64,000 bases of DNA from Mariaggregatimicrobium sp964498785 (GCA_964498785.1 CAZCJL010000016.1:1-64000); one strand, 5' to 3'. Shown: positions 35,321 through 45,482, counted from the first letter of the stretch. Numbers and translations are program-made. The notes: a model not told the origin generated them from the sequence alone.

Positions 35321-36469
35321 CTATTTTGATTTTTTGAATAAGAATGATTTTATATTATTTACAACTGTTCTAACTTGCGATTCTGTCATTGCCGGATATA
35401 AGGGCAGTGTCAATTCCCGCGACCAAATATCCTCGGTCTTTTCCAGTTTTACTGAATTTTTATGCAATGTTCGATGAAATGAAAATTGATGCACCGGCGG
35501 ATAGTGAATGCTTGTTTGAATTCCGTTCTCCTTTAAATAGGTCATTAAATCCTGCCGATTTACTTTTCTGTCCAGCAAAATTGGATATATATGATAACTT
35601 GCGGTTCCGAAATGATTCAGAAACGGTACTTTCACTTCATCAATTTCTTTTAGTAATGAATTATAAAAATTGACAATCCGCGCACGTTTTTCGTTTTTCG
35701 CTTTTAATTTGTTTAACTGCACGATGCCAATGGCAGATGCAATCTCAGACGTCCGGTAGTTATAACCCAAATCCACCACATCATAAGAAAATGCATGACC
35801 CTTAAAGCGATCCAATGTAAGTGTCGTCATTCCATGCGAGCGAATAAGTCTCAATTTTTCGGCGATATGATCATCATTTGTAACCACCATGCCGCCTTCG
35901 CCTGTCGCCATATTTTTGTTGGAAAAGAAACTAAAGCAACCGCATTTGCCGAAGGTGCCGCATTTTTTTTCTGCGATAGCAGCGCCTGGTGCATGGGCGA
36001 CATCTTCAATTATCGAAATATTATACTTTTTGGCGATTTGCATAATCTTTTCCATATTGCAGGGATTCCCGGCATAATGCACAACCATCACAGCTTTCGT
36101 TTTTTCTGAAATCTTTTTTTCAATGTCTTCCGGTGAAATATTAAAATCTTCTTCACTGGTAATATCTGCAAAGACTGGCGTTGCGCCAGTATATAAAATT
36201 GAATTAACGCTTGCCACAAAGGTCATGGCCGGGACTATAACTTCATCTCCAAAACTAACGCCTGCTGCAATATTCGCGAGATGCAACGCGGCGGTCCCAT
36301 TGTTTACTGCAAACGCATGTTTACAATTTAAGAATTCACAAAATTGCCGCTCAAAACGTTTAGTAATTTCTCCCATTGTCAACCAACGGGATTCAAGAAC
36401 TTTAGTAACTTCTCTAATTTCGTCGATACCAATATCGCTATCAAAAAATGGTATTTTCCAGTTCCCCAT
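35321..36469 (-). CDS. DegT/DnrJ/EryC1/StrS sugar aminotransferase
   Basis: A 382-residue PLP enzyme that transfers an amino group to a nucleotide-linked keto sugar. The PLP lysine lies in CFSFFSNKNMATGEGGM near residue 185. Other family marks are VNNGTAALHLAN, VIVPAMTFVASVNSILYTGATPVFAD (the fold after the PLP phosphate loop), IEDVAHAPGA and DLGYNYRTSEIASAIG. With the dehydratase at 40230 and the nucleotidyltransferase at 39510 it could make an amino-deoxy sugar, although the genes are not adjacent. Confidence 0.94.
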   Translation of the reverse strand: MGNWKIPFFDSDIGIDEIREVTKVLESRWLTMGEITKRFERQFCEFLNCKHAFAVNNGTAALHLANIAAGVSFGDEVIVPAMTFVASVNSILYTGATPVFADITSEEDFNISPEDIEKKISEKTKAVMVVHYAGNPCNMEKIMQIAKKYNISIIEDVAHAPGAAIAEKKCGTFGKCGCFSFFSNKNMATGEGGMVVTNDDHIAEKLRLIRSHGMTTLTLDRFKGHAFSYDVVDLGYNYRTSEIASAIGIVQLNKLKAKNEKRARIVNFYNSLLKEIDEVKVPFLNHFGTASYHIYPILLDRKVNRQDLMTYLKENGIQTSIHYPPVHQFSFHRTLHKNSVKLEKTEDIWSRELTLPLYPAMTESQVRTVVNNIKSFLFKKSK

Positions 36470-36477
36470 AAATGCTC

Positions 36478-38430
36478 TTATAACTCCTTTATGTCTAAAT
36501 CAAATAAATGAAGATATTTATTCTCTTCTGCTTTATTAATTACTTTTACATGCACCCGATACAAACCCGTTTGAAAATTCTCTGGCAGTTCCCAGAATAT
36601 TTCATCACGAATGATGTTTTTAGGTTTCCATTTCGTTGTCGGATAAACTTCAAACACCGGAAGATGGTCGTTGTTTATTTCAATATCATCTTTTTTTAAT
36701 TTAAATGAAAATGCTAAACTATCCTGCAACACCGAATCCGACAGCCAAAAACATGTAAAATGAAGCGCATGTTTCCAATAAACTTTGCCCAGCTTATCAG
36801 GTTGAATATAATATTTCAACATATCATGCTTATTAAAGCCGATAAAATCAATTTGATCCGTCAACTTAGCTTTCTTTTTATTATCGATATCACTGCCGTC
36901 GGAAACTGCTAATTTTTGTAATCCGGTTTCATAATTCGCATTTTTTTCAAACATGCAAATTCCATCAATGTATTGGACAATCCCATAATCTCTGTTTTGC
37001 AAAACCTTTCTGATCGAATCGTTATCCGGCCAATGATATGGCAATACAAAACTGGATCGGGTGAGTAAGCGAACTGTTGGCGCATAAAAATCATACATAA
37101 TATAATCCACTGTATTGACATGCTCATTAAATAAATAAAGCTCATGCCTTTCTGCCGCATGGACAGCGATTTTTCTGGTTGCAGATAGAGATGCGTCCGT
37201 TGGAATTTGCTCAATAACAGATTTGATTTTTTTATGATGATCAGTAATTTTCCAATCTTTAACGTCAAACACATTTGAACTCAAGAAAAAGAACATCACA
37301 GAAAAAAGCCCAACAATCACGGATATTATTATTAATTTCTGCTCGTTCTTCAATTTGAACTGGGTATAATCAAGTAATTTTCCGGCGCCGTAAATCGCTG
37401 AAATGAAAATGAACGGCGCGATCGTCGCACTGTAATGATGAGATACATCATGTGTATAATAATAGCTGCTCAACAAGTTTATCGCGAACATCGGCGAAGC
37501 GATTAATAGCGTAGACGGGCTGAGCAGACTTATAAAAAATAGCGGTGCAAACAAATTTATAAAATAGATGATATTATATTTTTTAGCCAAAAATTTTATC
37601 AGATAAAATGAATCCGTTTTCATATTCGCCAAATGATCCCAATGCGTTTCCGCTCCCTCCATAATGACAAATTCGGGTAAACCAAGCATTGCCCGAATCG
37701 TCATTCGTTTGTACCATACAAAAAACCAGGCTGCACACAATATTCCGGTAATGATACTTACCTTTCTTTCTTTCATGATAAAAAAAGCATAAGCAGCCAT
37801 CATTGATAAAATCAGTGCTGAATCTTCTCTGCTCATGATCGCGAAAAATGCATGAAACGCAAACCATCCATAACTTCTTTTTTGTAAAAAGTAAAATGCA
37901 AAAAGTAAAAACGGGGCAGCAAATGTTACGCCATGTACATCTAATAAATTGGCGTTTTGCATCGCAGGGTAAAGAAGATAGGCATACGCAAAAACCACTG
38001 CGATAATTTCATGCTTCAATTTGTCCTTTGCCAGCCAGTATACAGGCAGAGCGCCCAACGCAATCACTGTCGTATGAATGATCAGAATCGTCCAGACTGA
38101 CGGAAAAATTTTATAAATAATCGCGACCAAAAGATAGATAAATTCCCAATGAGCCATCCAAAAGCGCATCATTGGTTGGCCCATGTTTACGCTTTCCTGC
38201 AATAAATTTCCGTTTGCCGTATTCCAGATCGTCTGGATCATAATTCCGAGGTCGTAAACCGATGCAGAGAAACTTTCAAAGCGCAGAATGCTTAAACCAC
38301 TTATGCAAAAAACGTATCCGACAATTCCCGCCACAACCATCCATAATCCGGTTCTATCAGGTGAAGAACGATACGTGTTCAGATGGCGCAGCCCTTTTTG
38401 CGGTTCCCGATATTTAATTCTTCTTTTCAT
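36478..38430 (-). CDS. DUF2079 family multi-span membrane protein (GT-C-like)
   Basis: A 650-residue protein with about 11-12 membrane helices in its first 400 residues and a soluble C-terminal domain. The DUF2079 pattern is visible: SASVYDLGIMIQTIWNTANG near the first loop, LLDVHGVTFAAPFLLFAFYFL, and SREDSALIL. This family is related to GT-C glycosyltransferases, with the acidic residue of YDLG in the expected catalytic loop. It may add a sugar from a polyprenyl carrier, but no member function is certain. It is unusually large for an accessory gene and has a weak ribosome site. Confidence 0.85.
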   Translation of the reverse strand: MKRRIKYREPQKGLRHLNTYRSSPDRTGLWMVVAGIVGYVFCISGLSILRFESFSASVYDLGIMIQTIWNTANGNLLQESVNMGQPMMRFWMAHWEFIYLLVAIIYKIFPSVWTILIIHTTVIALGALPVYWLAKDKLKHEIIAVVFAYAYLLYPAMQNANLLDVHGVTFAAPFLLFAFYFLQKRSYGWFAFHAFFAIMSREDSALILSMMAAYAFFIMKERKVSIITGILCAAWFFVWYKRMTIRAMLGLPEFVIMEGAETHWDHLANMKTDSFYLIKFLAKKYNIIYFINLFAPLFFISLLSPSTLLIASPMFAINLLSSYYYTHDVSHHYSATIAPFIFISAIYGAGKLLDYTQFKLKNEQKLIIISVIVGLFSVMFFFLSSNVFDVKDWKITDHHKKIKSVIEQIPTDASLSATRKIAVHAAERHELYLFNEHVNTVDYIMYDFYAPTVRLLTRSSFVLPYHWPDNDSIRKVLQNRDYGIVQYIDGICMFEKNANYETGLQKLAVSDGSDIDNKKKAKLTDQIDFIGFNKHDMLKYYIQPDKLGKVYWKHALHFTCFWLSDSVLQDSLAFSFKLKKDDIEINNDHLPVFEVYPTTKWKPKNIIRDEIFWELPENFQTGLYRVHVKVINKAEENKYLHLFDLDIKEL

Positions 38431-38467
38431 AAATTATTTCCGACCTGTCTCAATTCAAACATCAGAA

Positions 38468-39478
38468 TTATGATGATACACTCAATTCCTTTTTATCTTT
38501 TGAAAAAATGTATGTTGCGATGGATCTTTCCAACAAAAAAGTAATGAACAATGATAAGTACGTGATGAGCCGCATAATTATAATTGCCAGAAATGCAATC
38601 CCGCCTAATCCGAAATAGAAATCATATAAACCATAACTCGTCAACTCACGAACTCCGACTCCACCGGGAATGGGCGATATTAACGAGAGAAAATTTGTTA
38701 TCGAACCAGCAAATATCACAAACGTCAGATCGATTTCCGGATGTCCTAATGTTGCAATGACCAACCAAAAAATATAATAGCTGATAATTAAATTAATAAT
38801 CGTTATCAAAATGCTATAGAGCAAATAATCTTTTCTTCGTCTGGTAATTTTAATTGTCTCGATAAAATTAATGATAAAACTCATGGATTTAATTTTCCGT
38901 TTAAAAATCCAACTGCCGACAAATAATATAGCAAGCGCTGCTAAAACAATCATTCCATTAATAACAATATTCTGGTTATGGACAATTTGTTTAACAGCAT
39001 GGAAAAATTTCGAGAGATGACCGCCGATGATAACGGCAATACATGCAATCATTAGCTCGGAAGCGTGTTCAATAAAAATTTCACCGAGTATTGATGGTAA
39101 CGATTTTCCAACCTCAATCTGCTCGGCTTTTTTTAATAAAACAGCTTTCACCGGAACCCCAAGCTTACCCGGCATTGTAAAATTGGCAGCCAACGCATTA
39201 ATCGAAACTCTGAACACATTCATAAAAGACAGGTTTCCCTTCAGAGGCCGTAATAGATAATACCAACGCCAACTTCGAAAAAAAATTGTTGACATTGTGA
39301 CAACCAAAACGAAACCAAGCGTTAAATAATTTACATTGAACAATATCTCTTTATAGTCATTTAAATTTTGGCGATTCTTATAAATGATCAACCCCAATCC
39401 CATCAGAATGAGAACAACAAAGAATAAGTTAATAAGCTTATTATAATTGTTGTGTTTCTCAGGTTGCATATTTTGCAT
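38468..39478 (-). CDS. Lysylphosphatidylglycerol-synthase-like TM flippase-domain protein (UPF0104/AglD-type)
   Basis: A 336-residue protein of 7-8 membrane helices from the family represented by the flippase half of MprF and by AglD. The signature SPIPGGVGVRELTSYG is near the C terminus, and FRSWRWYYLLRPL lies in the second helix region. In polysaccharide clusters such proteins are thought to move lipid-linked sugars or help GT-C enzymes. ATG 39478 has AAGGA 5 bases ahead; an in-frame ATG three codons later is less likely. Confidence 0.88.
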   Translation of the reverse strand: MQNMQPEKHNNYNKLINLFFVVLILMGLGLIIYKNRQNLNDYKEILFNVNYLTLGFVLVVTMSTIFFRSWRWYYLLRPLKGNLSFMNVFRVSINALAANFTMPGKLGVPVKAVLLKKAEQIEVGKSLPSILGEIFIEHASELMIACIAVIIGGHLSKFFHAVKQIVHNQNIVINGMIVLAALAILFVGSWIFKRKIKSMSFIINFIETIKITRRRKDYLLYSILITIINLIISYYIFWLVIATLGHPEIDLTFVIFAGSITNFLSLISPIPGGVGVRELTSYGLYDFYFGLGGIAFLAIIIMRLITYLSLFITFLLERSIATYIFSKDKKELSVSS

Positions 39479-39509
39479 GATAATCCTTCACATTAAATCA
39501 CTACCGTGC

Positions 39510-40211
39510 TCAGAGCGCATTTAATTTGTCTCTATCATATTCTTCCAGCGCTAACTCATAATCATCCTTGCGCCCAATATCCCGCCAGTAATTATTAAAA
39601 GAATAACTTAATACCTTAATTTTATTCTTTATGGATAATTTAATTAAATCCGGTAAATCAAACGGTTTATCTCTGGGAATCATCTCAATCATGCTTTTAT
39701 CAATCGCATAAATTCCCATACTGACTTTGTGGACAAGTGTTGGTTTTTCGATGTAGTCATAAATCTCATGAGTATCATTCACTTTCAAAATTCCCAGGTC
39801 AATTTTCACTTCTTTATTATATGTCGCGATAGTAATTTTCGAGTTATTTTTTTTATGAAAATTCATCAGCTCGGAATAATTTAAATCTGTTAAAATATCA
39901 CCGTTCATCATCAGGAAGGTATCGTCCAAATCATCGACAAGTGTTAAAGGCCCTGCTGTTCCCAATGGTTTTTCTTCCCGTGAATATGAAATTTCAACAC
40001 CCCACCGACTGCCATTTCTGAAATAGGCTTCAAGCAATTCAGCCAGGTATCCAACTGCCATCACAATTTTCGTAAATCCATTATTTTTTAATTGTCGAAT
40101 CACTACTTCCAGAATCGGCATATCATTAATTGGCATCAGCGGCTTCGGTAAAATCGTGGTGTAAGGTCGTAACCTGGTTCCTTTGCCACCTGCTAAAATA
40201 ATTGCTTGCAT
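39510..40211 (-). CDS. Sugar-phosphate nucleotidyltransferase (RmlA/GMP-like)
   Basis: A 233-residue single-domain enzyme activating a sugar 1-phosphate with NTP. The glycine-rich nucleotide loop is LAGGKGTRLRPYT, the PKPLMPI motif follows, the metal-binding Asp is in MNGDILTD, and NYWRDIGRKDDYE is near the C terminus. It lacks the C-terminal beta-helix of bifunctional GlmU-type enzymes. It is 18 bases downstream of the NAD-dependent dehydratase gene and probably makes its substrate. Confidence 0.92.
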   Translation of the reverse strand: MQAIILAGGKGTRLRPYTTILPKPLMPINDMPILEVVIRQLKNNGFTKIVMAVGYLAELLEAYFRNGSRWGVEISYSREEKPLGTAGPLTLVDDLDDTFLMMNGDILTDLNYSELMNFHKKNNSKITIATYNKEVKIDLGILKVNDTHEIYDYIEKPTLVHKVSMGIYAIDKSMIEMIPRDKPFDLPDLIKLSIKNKIKVLSYSFNNYWRDIGRKDDYELALEEYDRDKLNAL

Positions 40212-40229
40212 TTTAAAGACCTCTCGATT

Positions 40230-41219
40230 TTAAACATTATAGATTTCAGGTTTATAAATTTCCATATTTTGCGAAACGAATTCGATGGTCTCTTTTAGAC
40301 CTTCATCGAGTGTATATTTCGGCTCCCAACCAACCAGGTCTTTCGCTTTTCGATTATTACAAATTAATGTCATCACTTCGCTTTTTTCCGGTCGAACCCG
40401 ATCGTCGTCAGTGATAATTTCAATGTTTTTATTCATCAATGAAAAAATCTTTTCAGCCAATTCACCAATGGTAATTCCCTTACCAAAGCCAATATTAATC
40501 ACTTCACCAGGCGATTTTTTCGATTCTGCAATTTTCAGGAATCCAGCAGCCGTATCTTTCGCATAATTTAGGTCCCTGATAGGCGTAAGTGAACCGAGTT
40601 TCACTTTATCGCCAGATAGCGCCTGGCTAATAATTGTCGGGATAACAGCTCGAGCCGATTGTCTGGGACCATAAGTATTAAACGGGCGGATGATTGCAAC
40701 CGGCAGATTGAAAGATAAATAATAGCTTTCGGCAATTTTATCGGCGCCAATTTTGCTTGCAGAATAGGGCGACTGTCCCTGCAGCGGATGCTGTTCATCA
40801 ATTGGCGTATAAATCGCAGTTCCGTATGTTTCACTGGTGGATGTATGCACAACCTTTTCGATATTTTCTGTTAAACAGGCTTGCATTACATTCAACGTTC
40901 CGCGCACATTAGTTTCCACATAAGAACCAGGAGCAAGATATGAATAGGGAATTGCAATTAAAGCCGCCAGATGAAATACCACATCACAACCCGCAACCGC
41001 TTTGTGTACTGAAAACGCATCCTGAATATCTCCTGAAACAACTTCCACATCATCTTTTATATTCTGAGGTAACTTTTCAATATTGCCCCAATTATTTCGG
41101 GAATTGTAATGAACAAATACCCGCGTCTGTGCCCCCAATTCAACCAGTCGCTCTGTAAGATGACTACCAATAAATCCAGCGGCCCCGGTTACCAAAACTT
41201 TTTTATCTGACCAATTCAT
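40230..41219 (-). CDS. NAD-dependent sugar 4,6-dehydratase/epimerase (extended SDR, LegB-like)
   Basis: A 329-residue extended short-chain dehydrogenase. The NAD loop TGAAGFIGSH is at residues 11-20, the catalytic Thr/Ser region HTSTSETYG follows near 124-132, and the YSASK active-site Tyr and Lys are near 150. The C-terminal half carries RPFNTYGPRQSARAVIP. The LegB branch makes 4-keto-6-deoxy intermediates for legionaminic or related sugars; the assignment within the SDR family is by overall pattern only. The neighbours (nucleotidyltransferase, glycosyltransferases) fit. Confidence 0.88.
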   Translation of the reverse strand: MNWSDKKVLVTGAAGFIGSHLTERLVELGAQTRVFVHYNSRNNWGNIEKLPQNIKDDVEVVSGDIQDAFSVHKAVAGCDVVFHLAALIAIPYSYLAPGSYVETNVRGTLNVMQACLTENIEKVVHTSTSETYGTAIYTPIDEQHPLQGQSPYSASKIGADKIAESYYLSFNLPVAIIRPFNTYGPRQSARAVIPTIISQALSGDKVKLGSLTPIRDLNYAKDTAAGFLKIAESKKSPGEVINIGFGKGITIGELAEKIFSLMNKNIEIITDDDRVRPEKSEVMTLICNNRKAKDLVGWEPKYTLDEGLKETIEFVSQNMEIYKPEIYNV

Positions 41220-41231
41220 TTATTCAATCCT

Positions 41232-42320
41232 TCATGTAAGAATTTTTTTATATAGATCGATGATTTGCGCACCGATTGTATTTAACGTCAATTCTTTTTC
41301 GACTTTTTTGCGATTGCGGTCGCCAAACTCGTAGGCAATTTTCTTATTATCAAACAAATAATTGACTTTTTCTGCCAGTGATCTTGAATTTTTAAACTCA
41401 AAAATATAACCATTTACACCTTCTTCAATATATTCTCCGCTGCCCTCCGGTGTACACACTACAGGGAGTCCGCACGCCATTGCTTCCAGCGTTGAGATCG
41501 GACTTCCCTCTGTTAACGAAGGCATGATGAAAACAAGATTTTCCTGATACCGCCGTCGCAATTCTTCCAGCGATATTCCGGAAACAACTTCAAAATTATC
41601 CAGTTCATCAATTTGTTTCTGCAAGAATTCAGGAATCTGGGCAGCGACAGCAACTATTTTTCCTTTAATTGAAGGCGCGGCTTTCACGAGCGTATCAAAA
41701 CCCTTTGGCAGAGATCCACGTCCTACATAAATCGCGGTTGGTTCTTTGTCGGTTATCGATTCAGAAGGACGGAAAAATTGATAATCAATCCCGTATTTAA
41801 CAATTTCAATCTTTTCTGCCGGGATATCCATCTTTTCAACAAGATAATCTTTATACGCCTGTCGGGAAACCGTAATGCAATCGGCATTATTAAGTCCTCG
41901 TTGTTCATTACGTCGGAACAGATGATAGCTCGCTGAATTAAAATAAATTTTGTATTTTAGTGGCAAATACCTGCCCAACATCATTGCCTGCCTGGAAACA
42001 AGATAGTGGATGGAAATAATTGTTGGCATATTTGGCCTGCCCCCTGATAGTGTATGAGGTGACATCGCATGAAAAATATCGAATTTTTTTTCCATTTCCG
42101 AAAATATTGTTTTTGCCAACCTTGGATAAATAATTATCTCCCTGAAATTGGGATACATAATCATGAATTTTGGCAAACCGGTCTCAATTCCGTCTTTATA
42201 TGAAAATATGCGCGTATTCAAACCATGCTCTTTTAAAAATTCCATCAACCGGACAGACCACACAGCAATACCACCATTCGGATTCAGTGTACACAATTCT
42301 ACAATCGAAGCTATATTCAT
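41232..42320 (-). CDS. Glycosyltransferase family 4
   Basis: A GT-B protein of about 362 residues. ATG 42320 (NIASIVELCTLNPNGGIAVW) is preferred over the upstream in-frame ATG at 42404, because that would overlap the preceding gene and precede the normal domain start. Donor-domain marks are TAIYVGRGSLPKGFDTLVKA and TEGSPISTLEAMACGLPVVCT. It lies 13 bases after the preceding transferase. Confidence 0.91.
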   Translation of the reverse strand: MNIASIVELCTLNPNGGIAVWSVRLMEFLKEHGLNTRIFSYKDGIETGLPKFMIMYPNFREIIIYPRLAKTIFSEMEKKFDIFHAMSPHTLSGGRPNMPTIISIHYLVSRQAMMLGRYLPLKYKIYFNSASYHLFRRNEQRGLNNADCITVSRQAYKDYLVEKMDIPAEKIEIVKYGIDYQFFRPSESITDKEPTAIYVGRGSLPKGFDTLVKAAPSIKGKIVAVAAQIPEFLQKQIDELDNFEVVSGISLEELRRRYQENLVFIMPSLTEGSPISTLEAMACGLPVVCTPEGSGEYIEEGVNGYIFEFKNSRSLAEKVNYLFDNKKIAYEFGDRNRKKVEKELTLNTIGAQIIDLYKKILT

Positions 42321-42333
42321 CCTGTATATTCCA

Positions 42334-43530
42334 TTAATTCTTTTGCAATTCAGTATAGAGCTCTTTGATGTGCTCTTTGGTTTTATTCCATTGAAACTGA
42401 TCAATCACGAACTTTCGACCAGCCGTCCCTATTTCTTTTGCCTCTTCCGGATGTTCTAATACCCATACAATTTTTTCAGCCAATGCATCCGGATTATTCG
42501 GCTCAACCGTAATTCCGCCTCCTGGAGTGATCAGTTCGCGAACGCCATCAATATCCGAAGTAATGCAGGGAGTTTCCATTGCTAATGCTTCCATCAGGCT
42601 GCTTGGTGTTTTATCCACCAATGTGGGCAGCACAAAGACATCTGCCGAACGAACATAATTCATATTCTGCTCCCACGACAAATTCCCGGTAAAAATGATG
42701 TTCTCGCAACCTTCGGCCAATTTTTCCAATGCCTTCTTTTCAGGGCCTTCGCCGGCAATAACAAGATGAGCATTCATTTTTTTCAGGATCGGCTTACATG
42801 CCTGAATGAGAATATGGACTCCCTTATATTTCACAAACCGTACACCTGAAAAAATTAATCGATCAATTTTTAATTCTTTTTTTATATTTACAAAATTATC
42901 TTTTCGGATACAATTGGTATCAATTCCATTATGAATTAATTTAATTTTTTCATCGGGCAGCTTCAGATGCTTTTTAAGGATATCGACAAGATATTGGGCA
43001 ATAGGATAGATTTTATCAAATCGAATGAAAAATTGTTTTTCAACGAACAGAAGCCTGCTGGCCATTCCCGTACTATTTTCCCATGCCCATCGCTCACCAA
43101 CGGCAGGATCCCAACCATTTTTATTTACATTACACAGGTATTCATACGTCATGCTCCCGCCAAATTTAAATACGGTTAATTTGCGGGTCATAAATTTTGT
43201 GATGAGTCCTGCAATTCCGGTGGCTGTGTCATGACAATGAACAATGTCCACCTTTTCTCTAATGATAATTCGAATTCCTTTTAACGCAATCCGGATGCAC
43301 AATGAAATAAAATAAAGACCGGAACCTCTGTTTTTCAAAATTGGCACTGCGACACGGTTTACAAAATACCGATCATTTAATTTTTCGTATTTTTTTAAAC
43401 CCGGTGCATGTTCACAAACAACATGAACTTCATGACCTTCCCTGCTCAGGTCACGACCGAGGTAATACGCATCAATGCCGGCGCCACCTGCCTGAGGCGG
43501 AAATTTACTACAATAAAAAACGAACTTCAC
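42334..43530 (-). CDS. Glycosyltransferase family 4 (GTG start)
   Basis: A 398-residue GT-B protein. The N-terminal CSKFPPQAGGAGIDAYYLG has the usual glycine loop, and the donor half has IFSGVRFVKYKGVHILI and KTPSSLMEALAMETPCITSD. The start codon is GTG at 43530, with AGAGA about 5 bases ahead. No acceptor can be assigned. Confidence 0.92.
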   Translation of the reverse strand: MKFVFYCSKFPPQAGGAGIDAYYLGRDLSREGHEVHVVCEHAPGLKKYEKLNDRYFVNRVAVPILKNRGSGLYFISLCIRIALKGIRIIIREKVDIVHCHDTATGIAGLITKFMTRKLTVFKFGGSMTYEYLCNVNKNGWDPAVGERWAWENSTGMASRLLFVEKQFFIRFDKIYPIAQYLVDILKKHLKLPDEKIKLIHNGIDTNCIRKDNFVNIKKELKIDRLIFSGVRFVKYKGVHILIQACKPILKKMNAHLVIAGEGPEKKALEKLAEGCENIIFTGNLSWEQNMNYVRSADVFVLPTLVDKTPSSLMEALAMETPCITSDIDGVRELITPGGGITVEPNNPDALAEKIVWVLEHPEEAKEIGTAGRKFVIDQFQWNKTKEHIKELYTELQKN

Positions 43531-43557
43531 GTTAATCTCTTCTCGTTATGTTGTTCA

Positions 43558-44499
43558 TTATTTTGCCGGATTAATACCATTCAATTTTTTTAACAATAAT
43601 CGATTTCGCCGCATACTTTCCTGGGACAGGCGCCAACTGTTATGGAATGAATCCAACAGCAGTCCCATCAGAAAAATGATTGTTGATAGTAAAATACTAA
43701 ACGTTGTTAAAATGGCCAAACCAATATGGTACATGGCACCAGTTTGTAAATAGATGACAAAGATATAGGTCCCTGTGACCAAACCAACCGTAAGAAAAAA
43801 CAGTGACAGCATTACAAAGAACATCATCGGATTATAATCTCTAAATAACGTAACGATCGTGTAGAGAATCAGAAATCCGTCTCCCCATGTACTTAATTTT
43901 GATTCAGAGCCATCCGGTCGATTTCGATAATCAATTGGTATTTCCAATATTTTGTAATGTTCTTGCAAACAACGAATGTTTAGCTCTGCCTCTATTTCAA
44001 ATCCTTTGGCTAATAAAATCAGATTATCCACCAACTGGCGGCTCATCACTCTGTAACCAGACAGAATATCCTTCAGTTGTACCTTAAAGAATCGGTTTAA
44101 TATAGTAGTAAGAACCCAGTTGCCGATTTTATGTGAAAAAGAAAATGCTTTTTTAGAAATCTGTTTTCTTGCGCCAACCACCATATCTGCCTTACGATTT
44201 TCAACGGGTGCTATTAAATCCCGCACATTTGAAGCGCTATATGTCTCATCAGCATCGATCATGACATATATATCAGCATTAACTTCTTCCAGCATTTTTC
44301 GAACTGCATTCCCCTTTCCCTGTTTCTCACACGGAATAACAACAGCACCAGCGGAAGACGCCAGTTCAGCGGTTCGATCAACACTGTTATTATCGCCGAC
44401 ATAAACGGCTGCCTCTGGAAGAGCTTTTTGATACTCTTTGATAACGTTGGCAATCGTTTTTTCCTCATTGTATGCTGGTATGATAACCGCTATTTCCAT
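43558..44499 (-). CDS. GT2 polyprenyl-phosphate glycosyltransferase (DPM1-like) with two TM helices
   Basis: A 313-residue GT-A inverting transferase with two C-terminal membrane helices. Marks are VIIPAYNEEKTIANV, VGDNNSVDRTAE, and the metal-binding D-x-D in YVMIDADETY (about 96-104). LSGYRVMSRQLV follows. Proteins with this layout load a sugar onto undecaprenyl phosphate for GT-C enzymes. AGGAG lies 6 bases before the ATG. Confidence 0.92.
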   Translation of the reverse strand: MEIAVIIPAYNEEKTIANVIKEYQKALPEAAVYVGDNNSVDRTAELASSAGAVVIPCEKQGKGNAVRKMLEEVNADIYVMIDADETYSASNVRDLIAPVENRKADMVVGARKQISKKAFSFSHKIGNWVLTTILNRFFKVQLKDILSGYRVMSRQLVDNLILLAKGFEIEAELNIRCLQEHYKILEIPIDYRNRPDGSESKLSTWGDGFLILYTIVTLFRDYNPMMFFVMLSLFFLTVGLVTGTYIFVIYLQTGAMYHIGLAILTTFSILLSTIIFLMGLLLDSFHNSWRLSQESMRRNRLLLKKLNGINPAK

Positions 44500-44508
44500 G
44501 GAAAACTC

Positions 44509-45462
44509 CTACTTATTATCTAAAATTTTTTCAATATTATATTCTTTAATGTCGCCGGCATGTGTAAATATAATCATTTCACCGATCAGTCCCATTGCAA
44601 CCATTTGAATACCAATTACAAGGCAAAGCGCGCCTAAAAGAAGCAGAGGACGTCCGGCGATTGGACCATATCCGAAAACACGATACAGGAACAAATAAAA
44701 ATTAATTATAACACCAATTACAAGAAAACTACCACCAAATAGCCCTAAAAAATGAATTGGTTTTTTAGAGTATTTTGTTAAAAACAAAACGGTTAAAATA
44801 TCCATACTACGCTGTACATATTCTCCCACAAAGCGGGATTGACGAAATTTACCCTTCAACTGTTCAATTTTTTCTTCTGCAATTTTATAGCCCTGGCGTT
44901 TTGCTAAAACAGGGATAAATTGACTTAATCCGCCATAAATCTGAAGATGCTCCAACACATCACGCCTGGTCACAAAAATTCCACTATTAATATCATGCAG
45001 CTTTGTATCTGATAATTTAGTTGATACTCGGTTAAAAATTTGGGAAATAAGTCTGTTCAACATAGAGTCTCTTCGTGGATACCGCCAGCCAACCACTAAA
45101 TCGTTTCCCTCGTCAAGCTTTTTTAGAAAATTTGGTAGATGTTTTGCATTTGGGCGAACTCGTGTAGTATAAAAAATAATGGTATCCCCATTCGCCATTT
45201 TAAAACCTGCCTCAAAAGCAGACGCTTCACCAAATTCAGATCTCATTTTTATCAAACGAACATTTTTATCATGGATTGCAATCTTTTCCAATGCCTGATA
45301 GGTATCATCTTCACTTGCATCATCAACAAAAATGAGTTCATACCCTTTTTCCAGAGACTCCATCGTTGATTTTAAAGTCTTGTAATATTCTTCAACATAC
45401 CCTTCCATGTTGTGGAAAGTAACAATCGCAGAAATAATTTTTGATGTTTTTTGGGTAGTCAT
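44509..45462 (-). CDS. GT2-like protein with two TM helices and a lost DxD motif
   Basis: A 317-residue paralogue of the gene just upstream (45483). It keeps the early FVDDASEDDTYQALE motif and the two C-terminal membrane helices. However, where the family has an M-D-x-D-L-Q-x-x-P segment it reads ANGDTIIFYTTRVRPN, so both DxD aspartates are replaced. Without the metal-binding motif normal sugar-nucleotide transfer is doubtful. It may be inactive, act as a partner of the canonical paralogue, or have changed chemistry. The reading frame is intact and the spacing to both neighbours is normal (20 and 9 bases), so it does not look like a decaying pseudogene. Confidence 0.85.
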   Translation of the reverse strand: MTTQKTSKIISAIVTFHNMEGYVEEYYKTLKSTMESLEKGYELIFVDDASEDDTYQALEKIAIHDKNVRLIKMRSEFGEASAFEAGFKMANGDTIIFYTTRVRPNAKHLPNFLKKLDEGNDLVVGWRYPRRDSMLNRLISQIFNRVSTKLSDTKLHDINSGIFVTRRDVLEHLQIYGGLSQFIPVLAKRQGYKIAEEKIEQLKGKFRQSRFVGEYVQRSMDILTVLFLTKYSKKPIHFLGLFGGSFLVIGVIINFYLFLYRVFGYGPIAGRPLLLLGALCLVIGIQMVAMGLIGEMIIFTHAGDIKEYNIEKILDNK

Positions 45463-45482
45463 TGCTCTGCACCAAATTTAGT

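Noticed and set aside
44509..45462. Calling the DxD-less GT2 a pseudogene
   Set aside because: The frame is complete, spacing is normal and other motifs are kept, so decay is not supported.
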